Below, one piece after another: positions 55,287-64,000 of a stretch of 64,000 nucleotides of DNA. The stretch lies in assembly GCF_015689195.1 (NCBI RefSeq), contig NZ_CP065044.1:2728001-2792000 (forward strand). The letters are read 5' to 3'. The notes under the pieces are model-generated. The model ran no database searches, was not told the DNA's origin, and saw nothing but the letters and a program-made list of their open reading frames with translations. This stretch comes from Pectobacterium aroidearum (GTDB lineage Bacteria; Pseudomonadota; Gammaproteobacteria; Enterobacterales; Enterobacteriaceae). The position numbers and the translations under genes were made by a program. Positions within the stretch are counted from its first letter, which is position 1. The number at the start of each line of letters is the position of its first letter.

Positions 55287-56858
55287 TTATTCCTCGTCGT
55301 CCCCCGCCGCTTTACGTTGGCTAAGTCCATATTCCCGCAGTTTGTTGGCTATCGCCGTGTGCGATACCCCTAACCGCTTCGCCAGTTTGCGCGTGCTTGG
55401 ATAGGATTGATAAAGACGGGTCAGTACGGAGCGCTCAAAGCGTTTGTTGATGTCATCCAGCGAGCCGTCAAGCAAGGTTTCATCTTGTGGAGCATCAATC
55501 GAAAACGCCGGGAGATCGATGTCCTGCATATGCAGTTCGTTGCCTTCCAACTGCGTTAGCGCTCGGTAAATGGTATTCCTCAACTGCCGAACGTTACCCG
55601 GCCAGCCATACTGCGGCAGGAAATGTTCCACATCTGGAGCCAGTTTAGGCCGTGGAATCCCCTGCTCATCGGCAAACCGCGCCACAAAGAGCTCGGCCAG
55701 CGGCATAATGTCCGCCGGACGCTCACGCAGCGGCGGTAACATCAGCGTGAGCACATTGAGGCGATAATAAAGATCCTCCCGGAACTCGCCGCGCTGCACC
55801 AGTTCCAACAGGTTTTTCTTGGTTGCGCAAATCACCCGCACGTCCACATGAACTTCGTGATCTTCGCCCACGCGACGAAATGTCCCGTCATTCAGGAAAC
55901 GCAGTAACTTAGTCTGCATCTGCGCTGACATTTCACCGACTTCATCTAACAGAACCGAACCGCCGTTAGCCTGCTCAAAGAACCCTTTCTTACCTTCCTG
56001 CGCATTGAGATACGCACCGGGCGCATGGCCAAACAGTTCACTCTCCATCACATCATCGGGTAACGCCGCGCAGTTCAGCGCCAGGAAAGGATTCTTGCCA
56101 CGTGGTCCGCGCAAATGGCACGCTCGCGCCAGCATATCTTTGCCCGTCCCCGTGTCGCCGACGATCAGCAACGGCGCATCCAGCATTGCCAGTTTGCGTG
56201 CCTGCTCAACCACCTGACGCATTTTCGGGCTAACGGCAACGATGTGATCAAATTCATTTTCATCATTTACGGTGAGATTCTGTAGTTGCCGCCCCATGCG
56301 AGCCGCCGATTTCAGCATCACCAGCGCTCCCGCCGTGGCGGTTTTACCGTCATCATCGTCCAGACGGACCGGCGTCATTTCCAGCAAGAAATCCTGACCG
56401 CGAATCACTACGCGCTCAGCGACGACGGTGCTACTTTTTTCCAGCCAGTTGGCAAAATTGAAACCGGGAATCATGCTGCCAATCGTCAAATCGCTGATGG
56501 TCTCTGCCGATTGCTCAAACAGCGCCAGCGCGGCGGGATTAAATAACTCCGGTTTCCCTTTCATATCCAGCGAGAACACCGGTTCCGGCATAGATTCCAG
56601 CAGCGCATTCAGCGCCCGATGTTCACGTTCAGACGGCATAAACGCCACAGTGCGCACATCGCTCACGTTTTCAATGCGACGGATTTCCGTCATCAACAGA
56701 CGAAAAGCATCGAAATCGAGGGTGGCAAAATTGAGGTAAATACGACCAATGGGGGCAATTTCGATGCCGCGTAAATCAATATTGCGTGACGCCAGCAGAT
56801 CTAGCAGTTCACGGACCATACCAATGCGGTCTTCACAAATCACTTCCAGATGCATCAA
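55287..56858 (-). CDS. tyrR: Transcriptional regulator TyrR
   Basis: A 523-residue regulator of aromatic amino acid genes. An N-terminal ACT domain (MHLEVICEDRIGMVRELLDL), a PAS domain (about 80-190) and a central AAA+ domain (GDTGTGKDMLARA, GSVLLDEVGEMS, GRTF-like NDGTFRRVGED) precede the C-terminal helix-turn-helix (TRKLAKRLGVSHTAIANKLREYG). The central domain has a variant of the sigma-54 contact loop, as in other TyrR proteins that act with sigma-70. Length agrees with the family. Confidence 0.94.
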   Translation of the reverse strand: MMHLEVICEDRIGMVRELLDLLASRNIDLRGIEIAPIGRIYLNFATLDFDAFRLLMTEIRRIENVSDVRTVAFMPSEREHRALNALLESMPEPVFSLDMKGKPELFNPAALALFEQSAETISDLTIGSMIPGFNFANWLEKSSTVVAERVVIRGQDFLLEMTPVRLDDDDGKTATAGALVMLKSAARMGRQLQNLTVNDENEFDHIVAVSPKMRQVVEQARKLAMLDAPLLIVGDTGTGKDMLARACHLRGPRGKNPFLALNCAALPDDVMESELFGHAPGAYLNAQEGKKGFFEQANGGSVLLDEVGEMSAQMQTKLLRFLNDGTFRRVGEDHEVHVDVRVICATKKNLLELVQRGEFREDLYYRLNVLTLMLPPLRERPADIMPLAELFVARFADEQGIPRPKLAPDVEHFLPQYGWPGNVRQLRNTIYRALTQLEGNELHMQDIDLPAFSIDAPQDETLLDGSLDDINKRFERSVLTRLYQSYPSTRKLAKRLGVSHTAIANKLREYGLSQRKAAGDDEE

Positions 56859-56991
56859 CGGCTACCTTCTTCAAGAGACACGATATGGCTATTGCTGTTG
56901 ATAATACCCTTTCGTTTGCACCGGATGAAGTCAGGTGGCAGCAAAAGTTGACACATCTGTACGTTTTTTCCACGTCAATAGCGAAACGGGA

Positions 56992-58536
56992 TTATGGCAG
57001 CGGCGTCGTGGCCATCGTCACAATAGTTCGAACACCTTCCAGATAGTTACCGAGACGTAAATTCTCATCAAAACTATGCTGGTTATTATCGGCATTCACC
57101 AGAGGAACAATGACGTAAGGCACTTTCAACACGCTGACCGCCCCGCTCATTGGCAACGTTCCGCCCATCATACGGTTCTTCTCCGGTGCGATGCCGCGCG
57201 GCGCGGTTGTGGTCGCGACTGCCCAACGCCCCAGAGGAGAATCGATCTCGGTTCTGGCCGCATAGGCACTGCTCGGATATGCCGTCAGATGAAGGGAAAT
57301 CAAATGCGGATACTGCTCGCGCTCAGCCTGCGTAGGGGCTTCGCCCGCAACGATATGAAAACCTTTGCTGGCGATATACTGACGTAACAGGGCATACATA
57401 TCATCCGGCGACGTCTCCGGCACGGTACGAATATTCACGCTGGCCGTTGCGGTTGCCGGAATGGCATTAGCCGCTTTTTTTCCTGTATCGCCCGCTTTAA
57501 TACCGAGAATATCCAGCGAAGGATATTGCACTGCCTCTGCCGCATTGCTGGCGACCTTCTCTAACTGAGCCACACCAAAGCGTTTTTCCAACGAACCCGC
57601 AGGTGGTGCCGTTTCCGCTACCTGTTTTTTATCGCTATCGCTAAGCGTGACGCGGTCATAATAGCCAGGGATCGTAACCTTACCGTCCGCATCCTTCATG
57701 CTGGCAAGCAGCGTAACCAGATTTTGCACCGGATTCGGAATGACATTGCCATAGCCGCCGCTGTGCGCTGCCGCGTTAGCACCGAAAACTGTCATATCGA
57801 TTTGAATGGAACCACGGTTGCCGAAGTTAATGCCAGGGCGATTGCTGGATGGCATCGCACCGTCATAAATCACCATCCCATCGCTTTTCAGCAGCGTCAA
57901 ATGTTCGTCCATCACCGTCGTCAAGCCGGGTGAGCCCTTTTCTTCTTCGGAGTCCAGCAGCACCTTGATGTTGACGGCGGGTTCAACGCCTTTATCTTTC
58001 ATCGCATCCATAGCGGCGAGAAACATCGCAATCGGCCCTTTATCATCAGCAGACGCACGGGCAAAAAGACGCCATTCCGGGTTGATGTCTCCTTTCAGAA
58101 GACGTGATTCAGGCAGTGTCTGCCATTGACCCGCGGCATCTTTTTCTTTCAACACAGGCTGCCACGGCGGCGTTTGCCATTCGGTCGGATTCACAGGCTG
58201 TCCGTCAAAATGCATGTAAAACAAGATGGTTTTACGATCGGCTTTTGGCGTGCCTAGCTCAGCATAAACCAGCGGTTTATCACCATTCGCCAGTTGCTGC
58301 GTGGTGAAGCCGCGCTTCTGAAAGGCCTTTTCTAGCCAGCCAGCATTGCGCTGGATATCCGCCGGCACGGCGGCATCATTAGGCAGCGTGAGTAATTCGA
58401 GATATTCAGGAAAACTGTTTTGCGCGTAATGCTCAGCATCGGCAGGTGTCAGCACCAGCTGTGCGCTGGTAGGTAAGCAGAAAATGGCGGCCGACAGCGA
58501 CAGTGCTGCCAGCGTCAATTTTTTATCGAGAATCAT
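56992..58536 (-). CDS. Secreted M20-family metallopeptidase
   Basis: A 514-residue M20/M25/M40 peptidase with a signal peptide ending TSA. Metal-binding and catalytic segments are FYMHFDGQPV (His and Asp), ASADDKGPI (bridging Asp), DSEEEKGSPG (catalytic Glu pair) and HSFDENLRLG (His near the end). The lid/dimer domain lies at about 235-390. It probably cleaves dipeptides or related amides in the periplasm. The gene stands alone, upstream of tyrR in the same direction. Confidence 0.82.
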   Translation of the reverse strand: MILDKKLTLAALSLSAAIFCLPTSAQLVLTPADAEHYAQNSFPEYLELLTLPNDAAVPADIQRNAGWLEKAFQKRGFTTQQLANGDKPLVYAELGTPKADRKTILFYMHFDGQPVNPTEWQTPPWQPVLKEKDAAGQWQTLPESRLLKGDINPEWRLFARASADDKGPIAMFLAAMDAMKDKGVEPAVNIKVLLDSEEEKGSPGLTTVMDEHLTLLKSDGMVIYDGAMPSSNRPGINFGNRGSIQIDMTVFGANAAAHSGGYGNVIPNPVQNLVTLLASMKDADGKVTIPGYYDRVTLSDSDKKQVAETAPPAGSLEKRFGVAQLEKVASNAAEAVQYPSLDILGIKAGDTGKKAANAIPATATASVNIRTVPETSPDDMYALLRQYIASKGFHIVAGEAPTQAEREQYPHLISLHLTAYPSSAYAARTEIDSPLGRWAVATTTAPRGIAPEKNRMMGGTLPMSGAVSVLKVPYVIVPLVNADNNQHSFDENLRLGNYLEGVRTIVTMATTPLP

Positions 58537-58696
58537 AAAAACGTCCTGTTATATAGCGATGAGGAGTTTTTATCCTACACACGATTCTGTCATAGCGGTA
58601 CTATCTGCCAAAGTCGGACGCCGCTTGTGCTGTATTTCCCCGTTAAGCAGAAAGATAAATCACGATGGCACACGTCCAGCGCCATCGTCTTGATCG

Positions 58697-59740
58697 CTAA
58701 CGCCCTTTTTGCAGCGTTTCTTTCACCTGACCAATCAGCTCGCGGCGGAAATCACCGAGGCGCGGTTTATCATCCAGCCACGGCAGCGGTCGGCACAGTT
58801 CCATCGCTTTGATGCCCAGACGTGCGGTCAGCAGACCCGCGCCAATGCCCTGTGCGGCACGAGTCGATAGCCGCGCGGCAAGATCCTGCGACATCCAGTC
58901 CATGCCAATTTCCCGCACCAGCTCCGATGCGCCAGCAAACGCGATATTGATCAGCACCAGCCGGAACAGGCGAATGCGACTGAAATAGCCCAGTTCGATG
59001 CCGTACAGCGCGGCAATACGGTTAATCAGGCGTAGGTTGCGCCAGGCGATAAATGCCATATCCACCAGCGCTAGCGGGCTGACGGCAATCATCAAGGTAG
59101 ATTCCGCCGCCGAGCGGCTGATTTCACGCCGTGCCTGCGTGTCCAGTACAGGCTGAACCAGACGTGCATAAAGCTCTAGCACTTCGCGGTCATTGTGGGT
59201 TTCATGGAGCGAAGCCTGCCAACGCTGTATCGCTGGATGGCCGCTATCCAGCCCTGCCTGCCGCGCCAGCTTTTCACAGAACTCGCGCCCACACCCGACA
59301 CCATGACTGTGTAACAGATCGCGAGCCACGTCGCGCTCTTCAGCACGTTCCCGCAAACGATAGAGCCGTCGCCACTCGACGGCCAGCGAACCGACGCCCG
59401 CTGCCACAATCAGGCTACCCGCGGTAATGCCGCCCAGCGCAATCCAATCCTGCTGTATCCAGGCGTTATGCAGCGACTGCACGCCCTGCGCCAGCGCGCT
59501 GACGCCAAACAGCCCTATTCCCGCCATCACCATACGCCGCCACAGGCTGCGCTTTGGCCGCAGCGCCGCGCTGATCGCCTCTTCCGCGGCCCCTTCTTCC
59601 GGCACTTCTTCTTCACGACTGATGGGGGAAAATGGCGTGCCGCTCTGATCGTCAAATGCTAATCCTGCACGCAGTTGCGGCAGCGGCTCTTGCGGTGAAG
59701 CATCATCGAACGTGACACGGGGTTTCAGTGGTTCGTTCAT
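58697..59740 (-). CDS. ycjF: YcjF, DUF697 membrane protein
   Basis: A 347-residue protein with two membrane helices (about 68-85 and 98-118) and the C-terminal DUF697 region ([27 protein letters not shown]). It overlaps ycjX by four bases. In E. coli ycjXF is read after the psp genes and belongs to the envelope-stress (Psp) group; psp genes are not within this window. Confidence 0.88.
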   Translation of the reverse strand: MNEPLKPRVTFDDASPQEPLPQLRAGLAFDDQSGTPFSPISREEEVPEEGAAEEAISAALRPKRSLWRRMVMAGIGLFGVSALAQGVQSLHNAWIQQDWIALGGITAGSLIVAAGVGSLAVEWRRLYRLRERAEERDVARDLLHSHGVGCGREFCEKLARQAGLDSGHPAIQRWQASLHETHNDREVLELYARLVQPVLDTQARREISRSAAESTLMIAVSPLALVDMAFIAWRNLRLINRIAALYGIELGYFSRIRLFRLVLINIAFAGASELVREIGMDWMSQDLAARLSTRAAQGIGAGLLTARLGIKAMELCRPLPWLDDKPRLGDFRRELIGQVKETLQKGR

Positions 59741-61149
59741 CGCAATTTATCCTTTAACAAAAAGTCCATGACCGTATCCAGCCGAATATGCGGCAACGGT
59801 GTGTCTACCGTCATTTCTCGCGGGCGGAACTGATCAAAGTGGAAGCCCTGCGTTTGCCAGAATGCCGCACCCGGCAAGCGAGCAGGCACTTCACCAGGGT
59901 AAACCGTCAGCGGCTGACCGTCGCTGAGTCGATGCCCCTTCAGCGCCGGAATTTTCTGTCCCTGATGATCGACGACGCCACTCTGCGTTGACTGGATCGA
60001 CGCAATGCCTTCACAGCGCATATCAATGCCTTCAAACGCGGCGTTCTGCCACGCCTCTTGCACCAGTTGTTGGAGCAAAGACACCAGATTAGCGTGCTGA
60101 TCGGCGGTAATGTGATCCGCTTTACTCGCCGCAAACATCAGTTTGTCGATGCAGGGCGAAAACAAACGCCGGAACAGCGTACGCTTCCCGTAGTGAAAAC
60201 TTTGCATCAGTTGGGTCAGCGCCAGACGCATATCGTTAAACGCATGAATACCGCTATTGAGCGGTTGCAGGCAGTCAACCAGAACAATCTGTCGGTCGAA
60301 ACGGACGAAGTGATCCTTATAAAACCCTTTGACGACCGACTGGCAGTAATAGTCAAAACGCTTGCGCAGCATGCCGATATTGGTTTTCTCATCCGCCTGC
60401 GCCAGTTTGGCTTCACCGATATTATTCACCTGCGGCCAGGGGAAAAATTGCAGCACCGGTGCGCCCGCCAGATCGCCCGGCAGCACAAATCGCCCCGGTT
60501 GAATAAAGTGCAGCCCTTCCTGTTTGCAGCGATGCAAATAGTCGGTGTAAGCCTGCGCCACCTCGGCAAGCTGATTTTCATCCGCCGGAGCCAGCGGATC
60601 AATTTTCTCACACAGCGCCAGCCAGGGCTTTGCCCACTCGGTGCGCCCCCCTTGCAGCAAGCCGCTCATTTGCTGCGACCAGCTCAAATAGGTTTGTTCC
60701 AGCAGCGGCAGATCCAGCAGCCATTCGCCGGGATAATCGACAATTTCCAGATAGAGCGTCGAGGTGTCTTTAAAGTGACGCAGTAATGAATCTTTAGAAC
60801 GATAGCGCAGCGCCAGACGGATTTCGCTCACGCCGCGCGTCGGCGTCGGCCAGTCAGGCGGAGAGCCATACAACGCTGCCATGCCTTCATCATAGGCAAA
60901 GCGCGGCACGCCCAGATCGCGCTGCGGCACGCGTTTTACCCCCAGCAAACGCTCTTCACGCACGGGGGAAAACATCGGCAAATGTGCACCGCTGTGGGTA
61001 TTCAATAATTGATTGACGAACGCGGTGATAAACGCGGTTTTGCCACTGCGGCTCAACCCGGTGACAGCAAGACGCAGGTGACGATCTACGCCGCGATTGA
61101 CCAGTGAGTTAATTTCGTTCTGTAGTCGACTCATCGAATGAACCATCAC
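59737..61149 (-). CDS. ycjX: YcjX, P-loop stress protein
   Basis: A 470-residue GTPase-like protein of DUF463. Walker A is [10 protein letters not shown] (about 34-41), followed by [18 protein letters not shown] and a DCLQPLNSG block. It pairs with ycjF downstream and is linked to the phage-shock response. The start at 61149 or the ATG at 61137 are both possible ([12 protein letters not shown]). Confidence 0.9.
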   Translation of the reverse strand: MMVHSMSRLQNEINSLVNRGVDRHLRLAVTGLSRSGKTAFITAFVNQLLNTHSGAHLPMFSPVREERLLGVKRVPQRDLGVPRFAYDEGMAALYGSPPDWPTPTRGVSEIRLALRYRSKDSLLRHFKDTSTLYLEIVDYPGEWLLDLPLLEQTYLSWSQQMSGLLQGGRTEWAKPWLALCEKIDPLAPADENQLAEVAQAYTDYLHRCKQEGLHFIQPGRFVLPGDLAGAPVLQFFPWPQVNNIGEAKLAQADEKTNIGMLRKRFDYYCQSVVKGFYKDHFVRFDRQIVLVDCLQPLNSGIHAFNDMRLALTQLMQSFHYGKRTLFRRLFSPCIDKLMFAASKADHITADQHANLVSLLQQLVQEAWQNAAFEGIDMRCEGIASIQSTQSGVVDHQGQKIPALKGHRLSDGQPLTVYPGEVPARLPGAAFWQTQGFHFDQFRPREMTVDTPLPHIRLDTVMDFLLKDKLR

Positions 61150-61280
61150 TCCTTTGGTTGAGAGATATATCGTATCAATATAACAAAATCAGACAAACGC
61201 CTCACGCCGACATAAGTTCAACCACGATCATCTATCTCATACCGTATTTTTACCGCCGGAATGTAAAGAAACGATAAATT

Positions 61281-61317
61281 TAAGACAACTCTTAGTAAGC
61301 AATAAGACAACTCTTAG
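61281..61317. promoter_or_regulatory. Twin palindromic sites upstream of the TpsB gene
   Basis: TAAGACAACTCTTAG occurs at 61281-61295 and again at 61303-61317, 22 bp apart, which is about two helical turns. Each contains the palindrome TAAGA-CAAC-TCTTA. They lie 106-142 bases before the TpsB start. The pattern suits cooperative binding of a dimeric regulator. Confidence 0.5.
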
Positions 61318-61422
61318 CAAACAAATTGTTAACGTATATAACCTGAAATTGTACTAAGTAACCAATTGTTTCTGGAAACGAATATTGTCCCAATTATAAT
61401 CAATAATTCAGGTTAATTAATT

Positions 61423-63165
61423 ATGCTACGGAATGCGTCATTCACTGACGGGTATCAACCTGCGCGTCTCAACCCGCTTGCGCTATTTATTTTATTGACC
61501 ACCTCAGCAAGCAGCTGGGCGGCAGATAATAATCTGACGCCTCTTGCCGCACCGGACCGGGTGGATGAGCAGCTAAATATCAACCAGCAGGATCGCCAGC
61601 GTGCGATGCAGCAGCAACTAGCGCCGCAAACGCCCGATGTGCGTTTGCAGCCACCCTCCTCATTCTTTACTACGTTGCAATTTCCGCAGGAGCAACAGTG
61701 CTTTACGCTGTATCACATCATACTGACCGGCAAAGAAGACTTCCCCTCCTGGCTGCGTATGCCGCTGCAACAGCTGGCCGATCAGGGTAAAGGTCAGTGC
61801 CTGGGCGCTCAGGGTGTCAACCTGCTGATGAGCGCACTGCAAAACCGTCTGATCGACCATGGCTATGTCACCGCACGCGTAATGGCACCGCCGCAAAACC
61901 TGAAAACCGGCACACTGCATATCACCCTGATTCCGGGCAAAACGCGCCAGATCAAACGGACCAAAGAGAGCGATCGCTACGTGAGCCTCTGGAGCGCCTT
62001 GCCGGCGCGTGAAGGCGAACTGCTGGATTTGCGTGATATTGAGCAGGGACTGGAAAACCTGCAGCGCGTGCCCACCGTACAGGCAGAGATGGCGATTGTA
62101 CCGGGCGAACAGCCCGGCGAAAGCGACATTGACGTCACCTGGAAACAGAAAAAAATGTGGCGTCTCGGCGCGACACTCGATGACTCTGGCACCGAAACCA
62201 CCGGTCGTTATCAGGGCGGCCTGACGCTGTATATCGATAACCCCTTCGCACTCAGCGACCTGTTCTACATTTCCGGCAACCATGACCTTGAATCCGGCAG
62301 CGAAAAAGGCAGCAAGAACTATATGCTGCACTACTCCGTACCGTTCGGTTACTGGATGGCGGGCGTCACCGCCAGCGGCTACGACTACAACCAGAATGTG
62401 GCGGGCGCGTATGAAGACTACAACTACAGCGGCAACAGCAAAAACCTTAACTTCCAACTGAGCCGGGTGCTGTATCGCAGCGGCAGTCAGAAAACCTCAA
62501 TGAGCTATGAAATTCTGACGCGCGAATCACAGAACTTCGTCAACGATACCGAAGTGGATGTGCAGCGACGTAAAACCAGCGCCTGGCGTCTGGGCCTCCA
62601 GCATCGCCACTACTTCGGCGCCACCACTCTTGATGCCGCCGTGAGCTACCAGCGCGGTACCCGCTGGTTCGGCGCTATTCCGGCGCAGGAAGAGTATTTC
62701 GATGAAGGCACCGCGCTGGCGAAAATTATCCAGTTGAATGCACAACTCGATGTGCCGTTTACGCTGGGCAATCAGACCTTCCGCTACAACGTGCAGTATC
62801 TGCGCCAGATCAACCATACCAAACTGACGCCACAGGATCAGCTGTCGATTGGTAACCGCTGGACCGTGCGCGGCTTTGATGGTGAACGCACCCTGACGGC
62901 TGATAACGGCTGGTTCGTGCGCAACGATCTGGCCTGGCGCACCCCGCTTCCTAACCAGGAACTGTATCTCGGCGCTGACTACGGCGAAGTGGACGGTACG
63001 CGTGATTATCTCGCCGGGAAACATCTGGCGGGCGGCGTGCTTGGTCTGCGCGGTAACGCCTTTAACACCGGCTACGACCTGTTTGTCGGTGTACCGTTCT
63101 CCAAACCGGAAGGTTTCCACACCAGCCCGGTCACTCTCGGTTTCAACCTCAGTTGGCAGTACTAA
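61423..63165 (+). CDS. TpsB outer-membrane transporter (HecB/CdiB type)
   Basis: A 580-residue Omp85-type two-partner secretion pore. The signal peptide ends SSWA. A POTRA pair (about 85-245; [25 protein letters not shown]) precedes a 16-strand barrel with the conserved [16 protein letters not shown] lid motif (about 485) and a C-terminal aromatic strand NLSWQY. It exports the TpsA protein encoded at 63720. The three genes are closely spaced and form an operon. Confidence 0.92.
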   Translation: MLRNASFTDGYQPARLNPLALFILLTTSASSWAADNNLTPLAAPDRVDEQLNINQQDRQRAMQQQLAPQTPDVRLQPPSSFFTTLQFPQEQQCFTLYHIILTGKEDFPSWLRMPLQQLADQGKGQCLGAQGVNLLMSALQNRLIDHGYVTARVMAPPQNLKTGTLHITLIPGKTRQIKRTKESDRYVSLWSALPAREGELLDLRDIEQGLENLQRVPTVQAEMAIVPGEQPGESDIDVTWKQKKMWRLGATLDDSGTETTGRYQGGLTLYIDNPFALSDLFYISGNHDLESGSEKGSKNYMLHYSVPFGYWMAGVTASGYDYNQNVAGAYEDYNYSGNSKNLNFQLSRVLYRSGSQKTSMSYEILTRESQNFVNDTEVDVQRRKTSAWRLGLQHRHYFGATTLDAAVSYQRGTRWFGAIPAQEEYFDEGTALAKIIQLNAQLDVPFTLGNQTFRYNVQYLRQINHTKLTPQDQLSIGNRWTVRGFDGERTLTADNGWFVRNDLAWRTPLPNQELYLGADYGEVDGTRDYLAGKHLAGGVLGLRGNAFNTGYDLFVGVPFSKPEGFHTSPVTLGFNLSWQY

Positions 63166-63176
63166 GGAGGCGCGTG

Positions 63177-63692
63177 ATGAAGATTCCTGTTAATGGCTAT
63201 CAGTTAACCGCCCCGCTGCTAGGCGGTCAGTTCAGTGAAGCGGAAGCGCTTGGCGCGGCGGTCTGGCTGTGGATGCATTCGGAACAGCACCGCGATATTC
63301 CGCTCAGTGTGCTGCCGACGCTGCTGCTGCCCGCCATCAAACATCAGCAGTTTGTTATTGCCAGCCGCGATGACAAACCCATGTTTTTCCTCAGTTGGGC
63401 GTGGATGGACGAAGAAGCGGAACAGCGCTATCTCACCGGCCCCGGCATCCTGGTGCAACCGCAGGACTGGACCAGCGGCAACCGCCTGTGGTTCCGCGAC
63501 TGGGTCGCGCCATTCGGCGATCAGCAGGCATTTCGTCGCATCGTCGGCGGCACGCTGTTTCCCCACTTATGTGGCCGCGCGCTGTACCACAAAGGGGCGG
63601 AACGCGGACAACGGGTACTGCAATTCCGTGGCGATGACGTCACCCAGCAACAATTCAGACTCTGGCAGCAGAACACGCCGCTGGTTGCTTAA
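63177..63692 (+). CDS. Toxin-activating lysine acyltransferase (HlyC/CdiC type)
   Basis: A 171-residue HlyC-family protein that would transfer a fatty acyl group from acyl-ACP to lysines of the exported toxin. Family features are the N-terminal WLWMHSEQHRD with the likely catalytic His, the FFLSWAWMDEEAE strand and the WFRDWVAPFGD block with a conserved Asp. The ATG at 63177 follows AAGGAGG at six bases, 11 bases after the TpsB stop. Its position between TpsB and TpsA genes matches CdiC-containing loci. Confidence 0.85.
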   Translation: MKIPVNGYQLTAPLLGGQFSEAEALGAAVWLWMHSEQHRDIPLSVLPTLLLPAIKHQQFVIASRDDKPMFFLSWAWMDEEAEQRYLTGPGILVQPQDWTSGNRLWFRDWVAPFGDQQAFRRIVGGTLFPHLCGRALYHKGAERGQRVLQFRGDDVTQQQFRLWQQNTPLVA

Positions 63693-63719
63693 CATCACTT
63701 TTAGCAGGGATAACTTTTC

Positions 63720-64000
63720 GTGAATAAGAACCTCTATCGCATCATTTTCAACAAGGCTCGCGGCCTGTTAATGGTGGTTTCCGAAATCAACCGCGGCCAG
63801 GGTAAAAGCAGCGCCAACGGCGTCGGCCATACGCTGAGCCAGCTGATTGGCAGCATGAAGCCCGCCGCCTTCCTGACCATGACCGCACTCGGCCTGGTCA
63901 CGCTCGCGCCACAGGCACTGGCAGCCGGAATTGTCGCCGACAAGAGCGCCCCGGGCGGCCAGCAGCCGAATGTGATGCAGAGCGCCAACGGCACGCCGCA
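63720..64000 (+). CDS. TpsA exoprotein, CdiA/HecA-like (5' end only)
   Basis: The first 93 codons, starting with GTG at 63720 after AGGGA. The ESPR extended signal is clear (NKNLYRIIFNKARGLLMVVS), followed by a hydrophobic core and cleavage near ALAA. The secretion (TPS) domain begins after that and is cut by the window edge. Downstream parts decide whether it is a contact-dependent toxin or an adhesin; these are not visible. Confidence 0.85.
   Translation, partial: MNKNLYRIIFNKARGLLMVVSEINRGQGKSSANGVGHTLSQLIGSMKPAAFLTMTALGLVTLAPQALAAGIVADKSAPGGQQPNVMQSANGTP

Overview
The window looks like a chromosome segment of a soft-rot enterobacterium, most likely Pectobacterium. The backbone carries enterobacterial genes in familiar company: rstAB-asr, ydgD, hrpA, azoR, ydbH-ynbE, ldhA, ttcA, fnrS, zntB, mppA/mpaA, tpx, tyrR and ycjXF. 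The accessory genes are of the kind found in soft-rot bacteria, namely a ferredoxin-type bacteriocin (pectocin) and a HecB/CdiB-type two-partner secretion locus. No database search was possible; all names rest on motifs and remembered family sequences.

Layout. 0.1-17.4 kb: a YceI-like protein, an Imm26-like unknown, the RstAB two-component system with its target asr and a visible RstA box, a 26-residue membrane microprotein, an IprA-like regulator, a five-gene chaperone-usher fimbrial operon, a small fimbrial-like protein, the YdgD protease, a GAF/degenerate GGDEF/EAL protein and an EcsC protein. 17.4-30.6 kb: hrpA, azoR, ynbE-ydbH without ydbL, two tandem PAS-type chemoreceptors, ldhA (its last codons supplied by a repeat element) and a DUF333 lipoprotein.

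30.8-43.0 kb is the accessory region. It opens with a free-standing plant-type ferredoxin gene preceded by a Cys-rich 50-residue peptide, a stefin-type cystatin and a Gly/Ser-rich peptide. A 10.4-kb degraded prophage follows, bounded by 73-bp direct repeats just upstream of ttcA. It keeps a Q-type antiterminator, tandem terminators, endolysin, holin-like genes, Rz/Rz1 (Rz broken by an amber codon), and remnants of terminase small subunit, VRR-NUC, DUF1364, C5-methyltransferase and integrase genes. Downstream of the lysis genes, in the same orientation, sits a second peptide-ferredoxin module. There the ferredoxin is fused to a colicin M killing domain, with a convergent Cmi-like immunity gene. 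Two AT-rich cargo genes, a candidate EVE/DUF3427/DUF3883 modification-dependent nuclease and a 2-TM beta-rich protein, interrupt the nin-like region.

43.1-61.1 kb returns to backbone: ttcA, a Pro-rich microprotein, tandem repeats, the sRNA FnrS with an FNR box, zntB, mppA/mpaA, tpx. Between tpx and tyrR lies a small island with a secreted-protein/RTX-protein pair. It is flanked by two nearly identical IS4-type elements, each inserted in a copy of the same terminator hairpin. tyrR, an M20 peptidase and ycjXF follow. The window ends in a TpsB - lysine acyltransferase - TpsA operon (CdiA/HecA-like, cut by the window edge), preceded by twin palindromic operator-like sites.

Main hypothesis: the prophage has become a delivery platform for a ferredoxin-bearing, lipid II-degrading bacteriocin. 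Q-dependent transcription could run through the lysis genes into the pectocin, and a conserved Cys-rich micropeptide travels with each ferredoxin-domain gene.
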